Below the pieces are notes generated by a model, which was not told the origin of the DNA, ran no database searches, and saw nothing but the letters and a program-made list of their open reading frames with translations. Both the position numbers and the translations under genes were made by a program. DNA of 64,000 nt. Source: Stakelama flava. GTDB lineage: Bacteria; Pseudomonadota; Alphaproteobacteria; Sphingomonadales; Sphingomonadaceae. The stretch lies in assembly GCF_019351405.1 (NCBI RefSeq), contig NZ_JAHWZX010000008.1:62001-126000 (forward strand). Direction: 5' to 3'. This document shows positions 29,066 through 36,676 of the stretch, piece by piece; positions within the stretch are counted from its first letter, which is position 1; every line of letters starts with the position of its first letter.

Positions 29066-29289
29066 CGCAGTTACCGACATCGCAGGGTGCCGAAGCGGGC
29101 ACTCGGGTCGCGGAAACCGGGCGGCTGGTGCGCGAAGCGGGCGGCTTTGTCCTGCAATGCGAACATGGCGGCAAATTGCCGTTGCTGCTGCCGCGAACCC
29201 CGGTGGATGAGGTGGAAAAGCGCGTGGCGCTGACCGGGATACTCGAAGGAGACGGGATGCTGGCGGTCGAAACGATCCGCCTAGCCTGA
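29062..29289 (+). CDS. Small DUF5818-like protein
   Basis: A 75-residue protein. The core GRLVREAGGFVLQCEHGG, LPRTPVDEVEKRVALTGIL and GDGMLAVETI follow the pattern of DUF5818, a small predicted beta-barrel (OB-like) domain common in sphingomonads. There is no signal peptide. It overlaps the preceding small gene by 4 bp. Role unknown. The family call rests on pattern memory rather than a search. Confidence 0.65.
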   Translation: MTQLPTSQGAEAGTRVAETGRLVREAGGFVLQCEHGGKLPLLLPRTPVDEVEKRVALTGILEGDGMLAVETIRLA

Positions 29290-29334
29290 GCCGGCTCGAC
29301 ACCGGCACGGCTTTTATCGCGTCCGCGAGGTGGA

Positions 29335-29386
29335 GGAACGCGGGCCGGGGAACACGCTGCGTATGTTCGATCCGGCCCGCCGTTCC
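29335..29386. terminator. Bidirectional hairpin between convergent genes
   Basis: A long imperfect stem: GGAACGCGGGCCGG (29335-29348) pairs with CCGGCCCGCCGTTCC (29372-29386) with one bulged base, around a 23-base loop. It sits between the ends of the small DUF5818-like gene (plus) and the peptide transporter gene (minus). No T-tract follows, so termination is likely but not canonical. Confidence 0.6.
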
Positions 29387-29396
29387 GACGATGCGA

Positions 29397-31181
29397 TCAG
29401 TCGCGCATTTCCTTCCACGTATCGCGCCCGGCGGCCTGCGGTTCGGCCAGTTCGCTTTGCCCGGCCATTGCGCGGTCGCTGTCTTCCTCCAGCGTGTCGA
29501 GATGCTGCAGTTTCTTGATGAACGGCGATATGATCAGCACGGCTAGCCCGATGCCGAAGGCGACCCAGCCCACGGTGTTCCATACCTGCAGATACAGTTC
29601 CTTCGCCGCTTCGCCGCCTTCCGCGCCATCGGCCCCGGCAAGCGCCGAAATCTGCCCGGCGACGAAATTGCCGCCCGCGGTTGCGAAGAACCAGCCGCCC
29701 ATGATCAGCCCCGCCATGTGCCAGGGCGCAAGCCGGTTCATCGCCGACAGTCCCACCGGCGACAGCGAAAGCTCCCCCATGGTGTGGAGCAGGTACAGCA
29801 GCACGATCAGCCACATCGATGTCTGCGCATCGACGCCCATCGCCTGCGCTCCCCAGTTCAGCACCATGAAGCCAAGCCCCACCTGAATGATGCCAAGGCC
29901 GAACTTCGCAGGGGTCGACGGTTCCAGCCCGCGCCGGCCCAGCGCCGTCCACGCCCAGGCAAAAACCGGGCCGAGCAGCAGAATAAAGGCCGAATTGACC
30001 GACTGGAACCAGGTCGCGGGAACTTCCCAGCCGAACAGCATCCGGTCGACATAGCGGTCGGTGTACAGGTTCACCGACGCACCCGCCTGTTCGAACAATC
30101 CCCAGAATACGGGCTGGAGGATCAGCAGGAAGATGATGACAAAGATACGGTCCCGGGCATGGTGTCGGGTGTTGGCGGCTTCCTTTACACAAGTCGCAAT
30201 GATTAGCACCAAACCGGCCAGCGCAATGAGCGCGAACACAATGTTGAGCGGATTCCACAAATAGAGGATCGATCCAATCGTCAACAGCGCTACCCCTCCG
30301 CCATAAAGTTGGAGAGAGGATTTAGGACCGTTGCCGATTTTGCCGTAAGGAAGCTGGAACAAAGCTATTGCGAGAATGTAGCTCAGCAACGTGATGCCAG
30401 ATAGCATCAGCAGCCAGCCGACCACCGCCTGAAGCTGGATCAGCACCCACAGCACGCCGATCGCAGCCACGCCCGCACCGTAAAGCAGCCATTCGCGCGG
30501 CACGCCCGCGACGCGCTCCTTCAACAGCGCGGGGGTGTGCGCTTCGCCCTTGCCCAGCAGCAGCGGCTTTCCCAGCACGAATACGACCAGCCCCAGCAAC
30601 ATGCCGATGCCCGCAGCGCCGAAGCCGTAGGACCAGCCATATTGTTCGCCCAGATAGCCGGTAATCAGCACCCCGATCAGCGAGCCGAGGTTAATTCCCA
30701 TATAGAAGATCGTGTACGCGCCGTCGCGGCGAACATCCTTGATCGGATAAAGCTGTCCGACAATGACGGAGATGTTCCCTTTCAGAAACCCCGATCCGAC
30801 GATGATGAAGCTTAATGCCAGCCAGAAGATATTGATCGTCGGATCGCCCTGACCGCCATTTCCTTCGAACGCCATCAGCAGATGGCCGAGCGTCAGCACG
30901 ACCGCACCAAACATCACCGCCTTTCGCTGACCCAGATAGCGGTCGGCCAGCCATCCCCCCAGTACCGGGGTGATATAGACGAGCGAGGTATAGGCGCCGT
31001 AGATGACCGACGCGTCGCTGTCCGAATAGAGCCAGTGTTTGGTGAGATAGAAGATGAGCAGCGCGCGCATCCCGTAAAAGGAAAAGCGCTCCCACATCTC
31101 CGCGAAGAACAGGATGATGAGCCCGAGCGGGTGACCGAGAAAGGTCTTTTCCGTCATCGGGGTCGCATTGGCATTCGCCAT
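29397..31181 (-). CDS. Proton-dependent oligopeptide transporter (POT/PTR2 family)
   Basis: A 594-residue, roughly 14-helix transporter that imports di- and tripeptides with protons. The first helix carries the family motif EMWERFSFYGMRALLIFYL, followed by the PTR2 signature around GGWLADRYLGQRKAVMFG. The start ATG at 31181 has AGGGAG about eleven bases upstream; a longer frame to 31238 is not supported. A consensus TATAAT lies 18 bases above the ATG. Confidence 0.93.
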   Translation of the reverse strand: MANANATPMTEKTFLGHPLGLIILFFAEMWERFSFYGMRALLIFYLTKHWLYSDSDASVIYGAYTSLVYITPVLGGWLADRYLGQRKAVMFGAVVLTLGHLLMAFEGNGGQGDPTINIFWLALSFIIVGSGFLKGNISVIVGQLYPIKDVRRDGAYTIFYMGINLGSLIGVLITGYLGEQYGWSYGFGAAGIGMLLGLVVFVLGKPLLLGKGEAHTPALLKERVAGVPREWLLYGAGVAAIGVLWVLIQLQAVVGWLLMLSGITLLSYILAIALFQLPYGKIGNGPKSSLQLYGGGVALLTIGSILYLWNPLNIVFALIALAGLVLIIATCVKEAANTRHHARDRIFVIIFLLILQPVFWGLFEQAGASVNLYTDRYVDRMLFGWEVPATWFQSVNSAFILLLGPVFAWAWTALGRRGLEPSTPAKFGLGIIQVGLGFMVLNWGAQAMGVDAQTSMWLIVLLYLLHTMGELSLSPVGLSAMNRLAPWHMAGLIMGGWFFATAGGNFVAGQISALAGADGAEGGEAAKELYLQVWNTVGWVAFGIGLAVLIISPFIKKLQHLDTLEEDSDRAMAGQSELAEPQAAGRDTWKEMRD

Positions 31182-31199
31182 CGGGCGGAAACTCCCTGA

Positions 31200-31222
31200 A
31201 TTATATATTGTCTCCGCGCGGA
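31200..31222 (-). promoter_or_regulatory. Promoter of the peptide transporter with an overlapping palindrome
   Basis: On the minus strand a perfect TATAAT (31205-31200) lies 18 bases before the transporter start. Seven bases above it is the 10-bp palindrome TCCGCGCGGA (31213-31222), placed within the -10/-35 spacer where a repressor could bind. No strong -35 is visible. Confidence 0.5.
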
Positions 31223-31325
31223 AAAGACGCCCCATCATGCGCGGATGAAAGGGGGCAGACTAACGGCGAAACGCGCGCTGTGAAGCCCGCTTGTGGCCCT
31301 GCGCCGCGCCACCTACATGCCGGGC

Positions 31326-31907
31326 ATGGATTTCAACGACCGCTCCACCCCGCTTTCCCTGCTGTCCACCCGCCGTTCGGGCAAGCCGCGCGACCTTGGT
31401 CAGCCAGGCCCCGATGCGGCTCAGATCGATGAAATGATCGCGATCGCGGCGCGCACGCCCGATCATGGCAAACTTGCCCCCTGGCGCTTCGTCATTGTGC
31501 CGCCCGACCGGCGAGAAGCGTTTGGCGATATGCTTCGCACCGCATATCGTGCGGGCAAGCCCGATGCGGGACGACTGGAAATCGAAGCGGTCGATCAGTT
31601 CGCGCATCAGGCCCCGGCACTGATCGTCACGCTGTATTCGCCCAACACCCAAAGCCATATCCCGTTGTGGGAACAGGAACTTTCCGCCGGGGCGGCGACG
31701 ATGAACCTGCTCCACGCGGCGCATGCGATGGGCTTTGCGGGGAGCTGGCTCACCGGTTGGGCGGCGTTTGACGATCAGGTGCGCGATGCCTTCGGCAAGG
31801 CGCCCGAACGCATAGCAGGCTTCGTTTTCATCGGAACGCCGACACGGCCGCTGTCGGAGCGTCCCCGCCCCGATATCGACACGATCGTTTCGCACTGGGA
31901 CGGCTGA
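31326..31907 (+). CDS. Nitroreductase family protein (YdjA-like)
   Basis: A 193-residue FMN-dependent oxidoreductase of the small nitroreductase group. STRRSGKPRDLGQPGP and the segment AARTPDHGKLAPWRFVIV match the YdjA-type N-terminus and FMN-binding loop; GFAGSWLTGW and FIGTPTRPLSERPRPD close the fold. The ATG at 31326 is chosen because family members begin with a short MxFNDR-like peptide; ATG at 31317 is possible. It is divergent from the peptide transporter. Substrate unknown. Confidence 0.88.
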   Translation: MDFNDRSTPLSLLSTRRSGKPRDLGQPGPDAAQIDEMIAIAARTPDHGKLAPWRFVIVPPDRREAFGDMLRTAYRAGKPDAGRLEIEAVDQFAHQAPALIVTLYSPNTQSHIPLWEQELSAGAATMNLLHAAHAMGFAGSWLTGWAAFDDQVRDAFGKAPERIAGFVFIGTPTRPLSERPRPDIDTIVSHWDG

Positions 31908-31922
31908 AAATCTTTTAAGGTG

Positions 31923-31940
31923 GCAATCATGGGCGATTGC
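31923..31940. promoter_or_regulatory. Possible operator before the GntR gene
   Basis: A perfect inverted repeat GCAATC-ATGGGC-GATTGC ends 14 bp before the ATG of the GntR-type regulator. A short symmetric site right at the promoter suggests autoregulation, which is inference. Confidence 0.4.
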
Positions 31941-31954
31941 TGTATTAAGTCAGC

Positions 31955-32311
31955 ATGACAGCCTTGGAACATGAAGAAGGCCCGGTATATCTGCGGCTGC
32001 GCGCGCAAATCGCGGCGGCGATCCTTCGCGGCGAATATGCGGCGGGCGATCAGCTTCCTTCGGTCCGGGCGCTGGCCGCCGACTATGGCGCCAATCCGCT
32101 GACCGTGGCGAAGGCGTATCAGACGTTTCAGGACGATGGCTATGTCGAGGTTCGTCGCGGCGTCGGTATGTTCGTTCTGCCCGGCGCGGTCGAGCGGCTT
32201 CGCACCGCCGAGCGCAACCGGTTTCTTTCGAACCAGTGGCCGCGAATCCGCGAACAGATGGCCCTGCTGGACCTCGATCTTGAAAAACTTATGAGTCGCG
32301 AAACCGCCTGA
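31955..32311 (+). CDS. GntR family regulator, YtrA-type (short effector tail)
   Basis: A 118-residue transcription factor. The N-terminal winged helix is typical GntR (VYLRLRAQIAAAILRGEYAAGDQLPSVRALAADYGANPLTVAKAY, then DDGYVEVRRGVGMFV). The tail of only about 45 residues (ERNRFLSNQWPRIREQMALLDLDLEKLM) places it in the YtrA subfamily, whose members usually control adjacent transporter genes. No ABC transporter is adjacent here; the nitroreductase gene precedes it by 47 bp. Its targets are not clear. Confidence 0.92.
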   Translation: MTALEHEEGPVYLRLRAQIAAAILRGEYAAGDQLPSVRALAADYGANPLTVAKAYQTFQDDGYVEVRRGVGMFVLPGAVERLRTAERNRFLSNQWPRIREQMALLDLDLEKLMSRETA

Positions 32312-32361
32312 ACCGGTCGCCGCAAAAGCCGTGCGAATCCTTGGAAAATCGATCTATTTGC

Positions 32362-32381
32362 CTGTTGCGGATGCGCAACAG
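32362..32381 (+). terminator. Perfect hairpin downstream of the GntR gene
   Basis: CTGTTGCG-GATG-CGCAACAG is a perfect 8-bp stem with a 4-base loop, 50 bp after the GntR stop and 93 bp before the zinc ribbon gene. TTGCCTTT follows. It may terminate the regulator transcript, or act as an operator for the next gene. Confidence 0.45.
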
Positions 32382-32473
32382 TTGCCTTTGGCTTGCCGTC
32401 AACTTCCATTCGTCGCGGGAACAAAACGGACTGGCGCTAAGTTATTTCATCGAGTTTCGAAGGAGCAACCGCG

Positions 32474-32707
32474 ATGTACCAGTTTCGAGAACCTGCGATG
32501 CCTGCGCGCACCGGCTATCGGATTTCGTATCGCATGAATGAAGTCAATCATTGCCCCGGATGCGGCAATACGCACTGGATCATCGGCCGATCGATCGCCG
32601 AATGCGCTTTTTGCGAAACCGCGCTGCCGCTGAACGAGGGCGGCTCGACGGGAACCGGCCTCATTCGCGGCACGAGGAAGACGCAGCTTGAACCGCTTGC
32701 CGCCTGA
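32474..32707 (+). CDS. Small zinc ribbon protein
   Basis: A 77-residue protein with one treble-clef/zinc-ribbon-like pattern: C27 and C30 in CPGCG, and C44 and C47 in CAFC. Basic and aromatic residues lie between the knuckles (NTHWIIGRSIAE). AAGGAG nine bases before the ATG gives a firm start. There is no signal peptide. It could bind nucleic acid or a protein partner; I do not recognise a named family. Its stop codon abuts that of the acyl-CoA dehydrogenase gene inside a 22-bp palindrome. Confidence 0.78.
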   Translation: MYQFREPAMPARTGYRISYRMNEVNHCPGCGNTHWIIGRSIAECAFCETALPLNEGGSTGTGLIRGTRKTQLEPLAA

Positions 32708-32718
32708 TCAGGCGGCAA
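32697..32718. terminator. Perfect 22-bp palindrome spanning two abutting stop codons
   Basis: The half-site TTGCCGCCTGA and its exact complement meet at 32707/32708. The centre TGATCA is the TGA stop of the zinc ribbon gene followed directly by the complement of the TGA stop of the acyl-CoA dehydrogenase gene. Each strand can fold a GCCGCC/GGCGGC stem. On the plus strand AAAGTTTT follows. It probably serves as a shared terminator encoded within both C-termini. Confidence 0.7.
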
Positions 32719-34429
32719 AGTTTTCGGGGTCGATCGCGTACAATATTTCGGCCCCGGCAACGGCGGCGGCTTTCAGACCAAGCGCTTCGGGCACGATCTG
32801 ATCGCCGTAGAACCGGGTAGATGCGCGTTTCATCTTCGCAAAATCGGACATTTCGGCGGCATCGACCGCCCGGTGCTCACGCTCCATCAGCCAGCCGCAA
32901 ACCGCCACCGACAACATGGTTAGAAACGGATAGGACCCGGCGAGACGATCGTCGATCCCGGCGCTGAGCATATATTCGCCAACCGAATTGCACGCATCGA
33001 TCAGGTCTTTTAGCGCCTCGCCCTGCGCATCTTTCCGCATATCGCCAATCAGCGCATTCAACGTGGTGCCGTTATCCATGCTCAGCTTTCGACCGACCAG
33101 ATCGGCGGCCTGAATGCCGTTCGTCCCCTCGTAAATCGGGGTGATGCGCGCATCGCGGAAATGCTGCGCCGCGCCCGTTTCCTCGACATATCCCATGCCA
33201 CCATGAACCTGCACGCCGATGCTGGCCACTTCGTTGCCAAGGTCGGTGCCGTGCGCCTTGGCCAGCGGGGTCAGCAGGTCGAGCCGCTTCTTCGCTTCGG
33301 CATCACCCAGATTGGCCCGGTCAACCTGCCCCGCGGCATAATAAACCAGCGCGCGCGCGGCCTGGGTCTGCGCCTTCATCCGCAGCAGCATGCGCCGGAC
33401 ATCGGGATGATCGATGATCCTGACGGGATCGCGGCTGGCTGATCCCGCGCGCGCCGACTGAACCCGTTCGGCGGCATAGGCAACCGCGCGCTGCGTGGCG
33501 CGCTCCGCCACCTGCACCCCTTCCAACCCGACATTAAGCCGCGCATTGTTCATCATCGTGAACATCGCAGTGATGCCGCCGCCTTCCGCGCCGATCAATT
33601 CGCCGATACAGTCGCCATTATCGCCGAAGGACAGAACGCAGGTGGGCGATGCGTGCAACCCCATCTTGTGTTCGATCGAGACGACCTTGATATCGTTGAA
33701 CGTCCCCGGATTGCCCTCGGCATCCAGCCGGTATTTGGGCACGAGAAACAGCGACAGCCCCTTGGTCCCCGCCGGTGCGCCGGGCGTTCGCGCCAGCACC
33801 AGATGGACGATATTGTTGGTCATGTCGTGATCGCCGAACGAGATGAATATCTTCGTTCCCCGGATCGACCATTTGCCATTATCGAGCGGCTCCGCCTTCG
33901 TCTTCAGCGCGCCGACATCCGATCCCGCCTGAGGTTCGGTAAGGTTCATCGTGCCGGTCCATTCGCCGGTGGCGAGGTGGGGCAGATACAGCCGCTGCTG
34001 TTCCCCGGTCCCGTGATGGGTCAGCGCCTCGATCGCGCCGACGGTGAGCGTCGGAGCGAGCGCGAAGCTCATATTCGCGCCGCCAAGCGTTTCGAGCACC
34101 GCGGTCGCCAGCGCATAAGGAAGCCCCTGCCCGCCAAATGCCTCTGGCGATCCGATCGTGCCCCATCCGCCCTCGACATAGGCCTGATACGCTTCGCGAT
34201 AGCCTTCGGGCATGACGACGCCGTCCTCGCTCCAGCGAGCGCCCACCGTATCGCCCCTGCGGTCGAGCGGCGCCCATTCGCCAGCGGCGAACTGCCCCGC
34301 CCCCTCCAGCACGGCCTCGACGACATCGGCCGATGCCGCAGCGAACCGGTCATTTTTTGCCAGTTCGTTCAGGTTCACGATGTGATCGAGCACGAAACGC
34401 TGATCGGCGACGGGTGCGGTGAAGGTCAT
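32708..34429 (-). CDS. Acyl-CoA dehydrogenase, DmdC-like group
   Basis: A 573-residue FAD acyl-CoA dehydrogenase of the long group with a C-terminal extension, similar to the 3-methylmercaptopropionyl-CoA dehydrogenase (DmdC)/AcdA type. GTMNLTEPQAGSDVGALKT is the FAD/substrate motif, ISFGDHDMTNNIVHLVLART is typical of this clade, and the catalytic base is the Glu in ITPIYEGTNGIQA. Members act on various acyl-CoAs, so DMSP breakdown should not be assumed; no dmdB or dmdD homologue is nearby. It is divergent from the Sua5 gene (46-bp gap). Confidence 0.92.
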   Translation of the reverse strand: MTFTAPVADQRFVLDHIVNLNELAKNDRFAAASADVVEAVLEGAGQFAAGEWAPLDRRGDTVGARWSEDGVVMPEGYREAYQAYVEGGWGTIGSPEAFGGQGLPYALATAVLETLGGANMSFALAPTLTVGAIEALTHHGTGEQQRLYLPHLATGEWTGTMNLTEPQAGSDVGALKTKAEPLDNGKWSIRGTKIFISFGDHDMTNNIVHLVLARTPGAPAGTKGLSLFLVPKYRLDAEGNPGTFNDIKVVSIEHKMGLHASPTCVLSFGDNGDCIGELIGAEGGGITAMFTMMNNARLNVGLEGVQVAERATQRAVAYAAERVQSARAGSASRDPVRIIDHPDVRRMLLRMKAQTQAARALVYYAAGQVDRANLGDAEAKKRLDLLTPLAKAHGTDLGNEVASIGVQVHGGMGYVEETGAAQHFRDARITPIYEGTNGIQAADLVGRKLSMDNGTTLNALIGDMRKDAQGEALKDLIDACNSVGEYMLSAGIDDRLAGSYPFLTMLSVAVCGWLMEREHRAVDAAEMSDFAKMKRASTRFYGDQIVPEALGLKAAAVAGAEILYAIDPENFAA

Positions 34430-34475
34430 AGATCCTCTCTTGCCGGAATTTTGTCGGCGCTATAGCCCCCCATAA

Positions 34476-35432
34476 GTGAACACGCCAAATCCCCGCATGG
34501 TCACGCGGACCTTACGCTACGGCGAGCAAGCGCTTGGCGAAGCCGCGCGCATCATCGCTGCGGGGGGATGCGTCGCGGTGCCGACCGAAACGGTGTACGG
34601 CCTCGCCGCCGACGCCACCGATTCGCACGCGGTCGCGGGCATATATGCCGCAAAAGGCCGCCCCGCCTTCAACCCGCTGATCGTCCATGTGCCCGATCTG
34701 GCGGCCGCGCGGACCATCGCCGAATTCGACTCCGACGCGCTTACGCTTGCCGAAGCGTTGTGGCCGGGGCCGCTGACGCTGGTGCTACCGCTTCGCCGCG
34801 ATGCACGAATTGCCGCGCTGGTCACCGCCGGGCTTTCGACGATCGCGATCCGCGTACCGGCGCACCGGGCGATGCGGGGGCTGCTGAAAGCGACGGGCAA
34901 GCCGCTCGCCGCGCCCAGCGCCAATGCCAGCGGATCGATCAGCCCGACCCGTGCCGATCATGTCGCGCGCTCGCTCGACGGGCGGATCCCGCTGATCCTT
35001 GATGACGGCGCAACGCAGGCGGGGCTTGAATCGACCATCGTCGCGCCCGGCGATCCGCCCCGCCTGCTGCGTCCGGGGCCGATTGCGACGGATCGGCTTA
35101 CGATGCTGCTCGGCAGAGAAATCGGCGCGGGCGGGGATGGTATCGAGGCCCCGGGTCAGCTCGCCAGCCATTATGCGCCGGGCAAGCCGTTACGGCTGAG
35201 TGCGTCCGAACGGCGGCCCGACGAATGGCTGATCGGTTTCGGGACGGTGAGGGGCGACGACACGCTGTCCGCGGGGGGCGACCTGATCGAAGCGGCGGCG
35301 CGCCTGTTCGGGGCGCTGCATCAGGCGGACGATGCACAGCCGGAAAAAATAGCGGTAGCGCCCGTTCCCGAAAGCGGAATAGGTGCGGCGATCAACGACC
35401 GTTTGCGCCGCGCGGCCGCACCGCGCGATTGA
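34476..35432 (+). CDS. L-threonylcarbamoyladenylate synthase, Sua5 type
   Basis: Sua5 makes threonylcarbamoyl-AMP from threonine, bicarbonate and ATP for the t6A37 modification of ANN-decoding tRNAs. The 318-residue product has the YrdC domain (VAVPTETVYGLAADA, KGRPAFNPLIVHV, WPGPLTLVL, AAPSANASGSISPT) and the C-terminal Sua5 domain (APGQLASHYAPGKPLRL onwards). The start is GTG 34476 or ATG 34497; neither has a clear ribosome site. Confidence 0.94.
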   Translation: MNTPNPRMVTRTLRYGEQALGEAARIIAAGGCVAVPTETVYGLAADATDSHAVAGIYAAKGRPAFNPLIVHVPDLAAARTIAEFDSDALTLAEALWPGPLTLVLPLRRDARIAALVTAGLSTIAIRVPAHRAMRGLLKATGKPLAAPSANASGSISPTRADHVARSLDGRIPLILDDGATQAGLESTIVAPGDPPRLLRPGPIATDRLTMLLGREIGAGGDGIEAPGQLASHYAPGKPLRLSASERRPDEWLIGFGTVRGDDTLSAGGDLIEAAARLFGALHQADDAQPEKIAVAPVPESGIGAAINDRLRRAAAPRD

Positions 35433-35460
35433 TCGCAACGGTAGGCCGCAAACGCAGGCG

Positions 35461-35916
35461 TTACAGGATAAGGCGCGAAATCCCGAATACCGCTGCCCAG
35501 GACAGGACAAGCCCCGCACCATAGATAAGCGCCCGGACGCGGCGCGGATAGCGCTGCGTAACCGGGGGATGGGCGGCGAAATCGGCCGTATCGGTCCCGG
35601 GCCATGCAATGACGGTGTCCAGTCCCGCTTGCGAAACCTCCTGCTCGGTAAGCGGCTGAAAGAATTCGCAGCCATATTCGTCACCATCGCGGCGTCGCAC
35701 CACGGCGCGATGCGCGGCGACGCCGGGAATGCCGATTGAAAATTGCTCGCCGATATCGAGTTCGACCGCCGTACGGATCAAAAACCCGCTTTGCGACAGA
35801 TCGATCAGCGTCAGTTCGACCGGATACCCCGCATCATCGCGCAGCGTGGCTTCGGTATCCAGCCGGACGCGCGGGGCGCGGTCGGCATCGCGGAAAATAA
35901 CGGCTTCAACGGACAA
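35461..35916 (-). CDS. PilZ-domain protein with C-terminal membrane helix
   Basis: A 151-residue c-di-GMP-receptor-type protein. The PilZ elements are the N-terminal basic stretch FRDADRAPRVRL and IDLSQSGFLI (D/NxSxxG), followed by beta-barrel strands ending in YGCEFFQPL. A single hydrophobic helix near the end (ALIYGAGLVLSWAAVFGISRL) suggests tail anchoring in the inner membrane. The start TTG at 35916 is preferred because AAAGGGGGGA lies just upstream; another TTG is at 35943. A CtrA-like box is 41 bp upstream. Confidence 0.85.
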   Translation of the reverse strand: MSVEAVIFRDADRAPRVRLDTEATLRDDAGYPVELTLIDLSQSGFLIRTAVELDIGEQFSIGIPGVAAHRAVVRRRDGDEYGCEFFQPLTEQEVSQAGLDTVIAWPGTDTADFAAHPPVTQRYPRRVRALIYGAGLVLSWAAVFGISRLIL

Positions 35917-35956
35917 ATCGCGTCCCCCCTTTCGGTGCGACAATGCCCGTTTTTCC

Positions 35957-35971
35957 TTAAGGAAGCGCTAA
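35957..35971 (-). promoter_or_regulatory. CtrA-like box before the PilZ gene
   Basis: TTAA-GGAAGCG-CTAAC (plus-strand reading) matches TTAA-N7-TTAAC with one mismatch and lies 41 bp above the PilZ start codon. It is the second such site in the window and again sits before a signalling gene. Confidence 0.45.
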
Positions 35972-36050
35972 CGCAAGGTCGACCCTCGCAGGGTTTTAGA
36001 ACGGTACGTTTCGCCGATATGTCCGCGCCGCGCCGCACAGCGACGCGCAG

Positions 36051-36593
36051 TCAGCCCTTTGCCCCCTGCGATTTGGTGCGCTCGGCAAAGCTCCTGCGCA
36101 GCTTTTGCAGTTTGGGCGGGATGACCGCCATGCAATAGGGGTTTCGCTGCCCTTCCTTGTCCCAATAGCCCTGATGATAGTCCTCGGCCGGCCACCATGT
36201 CCCGCCATCCTCTATCGTCGTCACGATCGGCGCGGGCCAGTGTTCGGCGTTGCGTTCGATTCCCGCTTCGGCCGCCGCGCGCTGATCGTCCGACGCGGGA
36301 AAGATCGCCGAGCGATATTGCGTGCCGACATCATTGCCCTGCCGGTTGAGCTGGGTGGGATCGTGCGTCGCGAAAAACATGTCGAGCAGATCGTCATAGC
36401 TGACCTTTTCAGGATCGAAGCCGATGCGGATCGCCTCGGCATGACCGGTGTCGCCGCCGCATACCGCGCGATAGGTCGGATTCTCGGTATGGCCGCCGAT
36501 ATAGCCGCTTTCGACGCTTTCCACGCCGATCACATCGTTGAACACCGCTTCCACGCACCAGAAGCAACCGCCTGCCAGCGTCGCATATTCCAT
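36051..36593 (-). CDS. msrA: Peptide-methionine (S)-S-oxide reductase
   Basis: MsrA repairs methionine-S-sulfoxide. With the ATG at 36593 (AAGGAG upstream) the 180-residue protein begins MEYATLAGGCFWCVEAVF; C10 is the catalytic nucleophile in GCFWC. GGHTENPTYRAVCGGDTGHAEAI and the FFATHDPTQLNRQGNDVGTQYRS substrate region follow. No msrB is adjacent. It is divergent from galE (83-bp gap). Confidence 0.96.
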   Translation of the reverse strand: MEYATLAGGCFWCVEAVFNDVIGVESVESGYIGGHTENPTYRAVCGGDTGHAEAIRIGFDPEKVSYDDLLDMFFATHDPTQLNRQGNDVGTQYRSAIFPASDDQRAAAEAGIERNAEHWPAPIVTTIEDGGTWWPAEDYHQGYWDKEGQRNPYCMAVIPPKLQKLRRSFAERTKSQGAKG

Positions 36594-36676
36594 CAATATC
36601 TCCTTTTGCCCGGTTACATAGGCGCGCATCGGCGCTAGGCAACGGATCGGCAGTTTTGAATGCGGGGAAACATGCG

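Noticed and set aside
32708..34429. A dimethylsulfoniopropionate degradation gene (dmdC)
   Set aside because: Only the general DmdC-like clade is supported; no dmdA, dmdB or dmdD neighbours are present.
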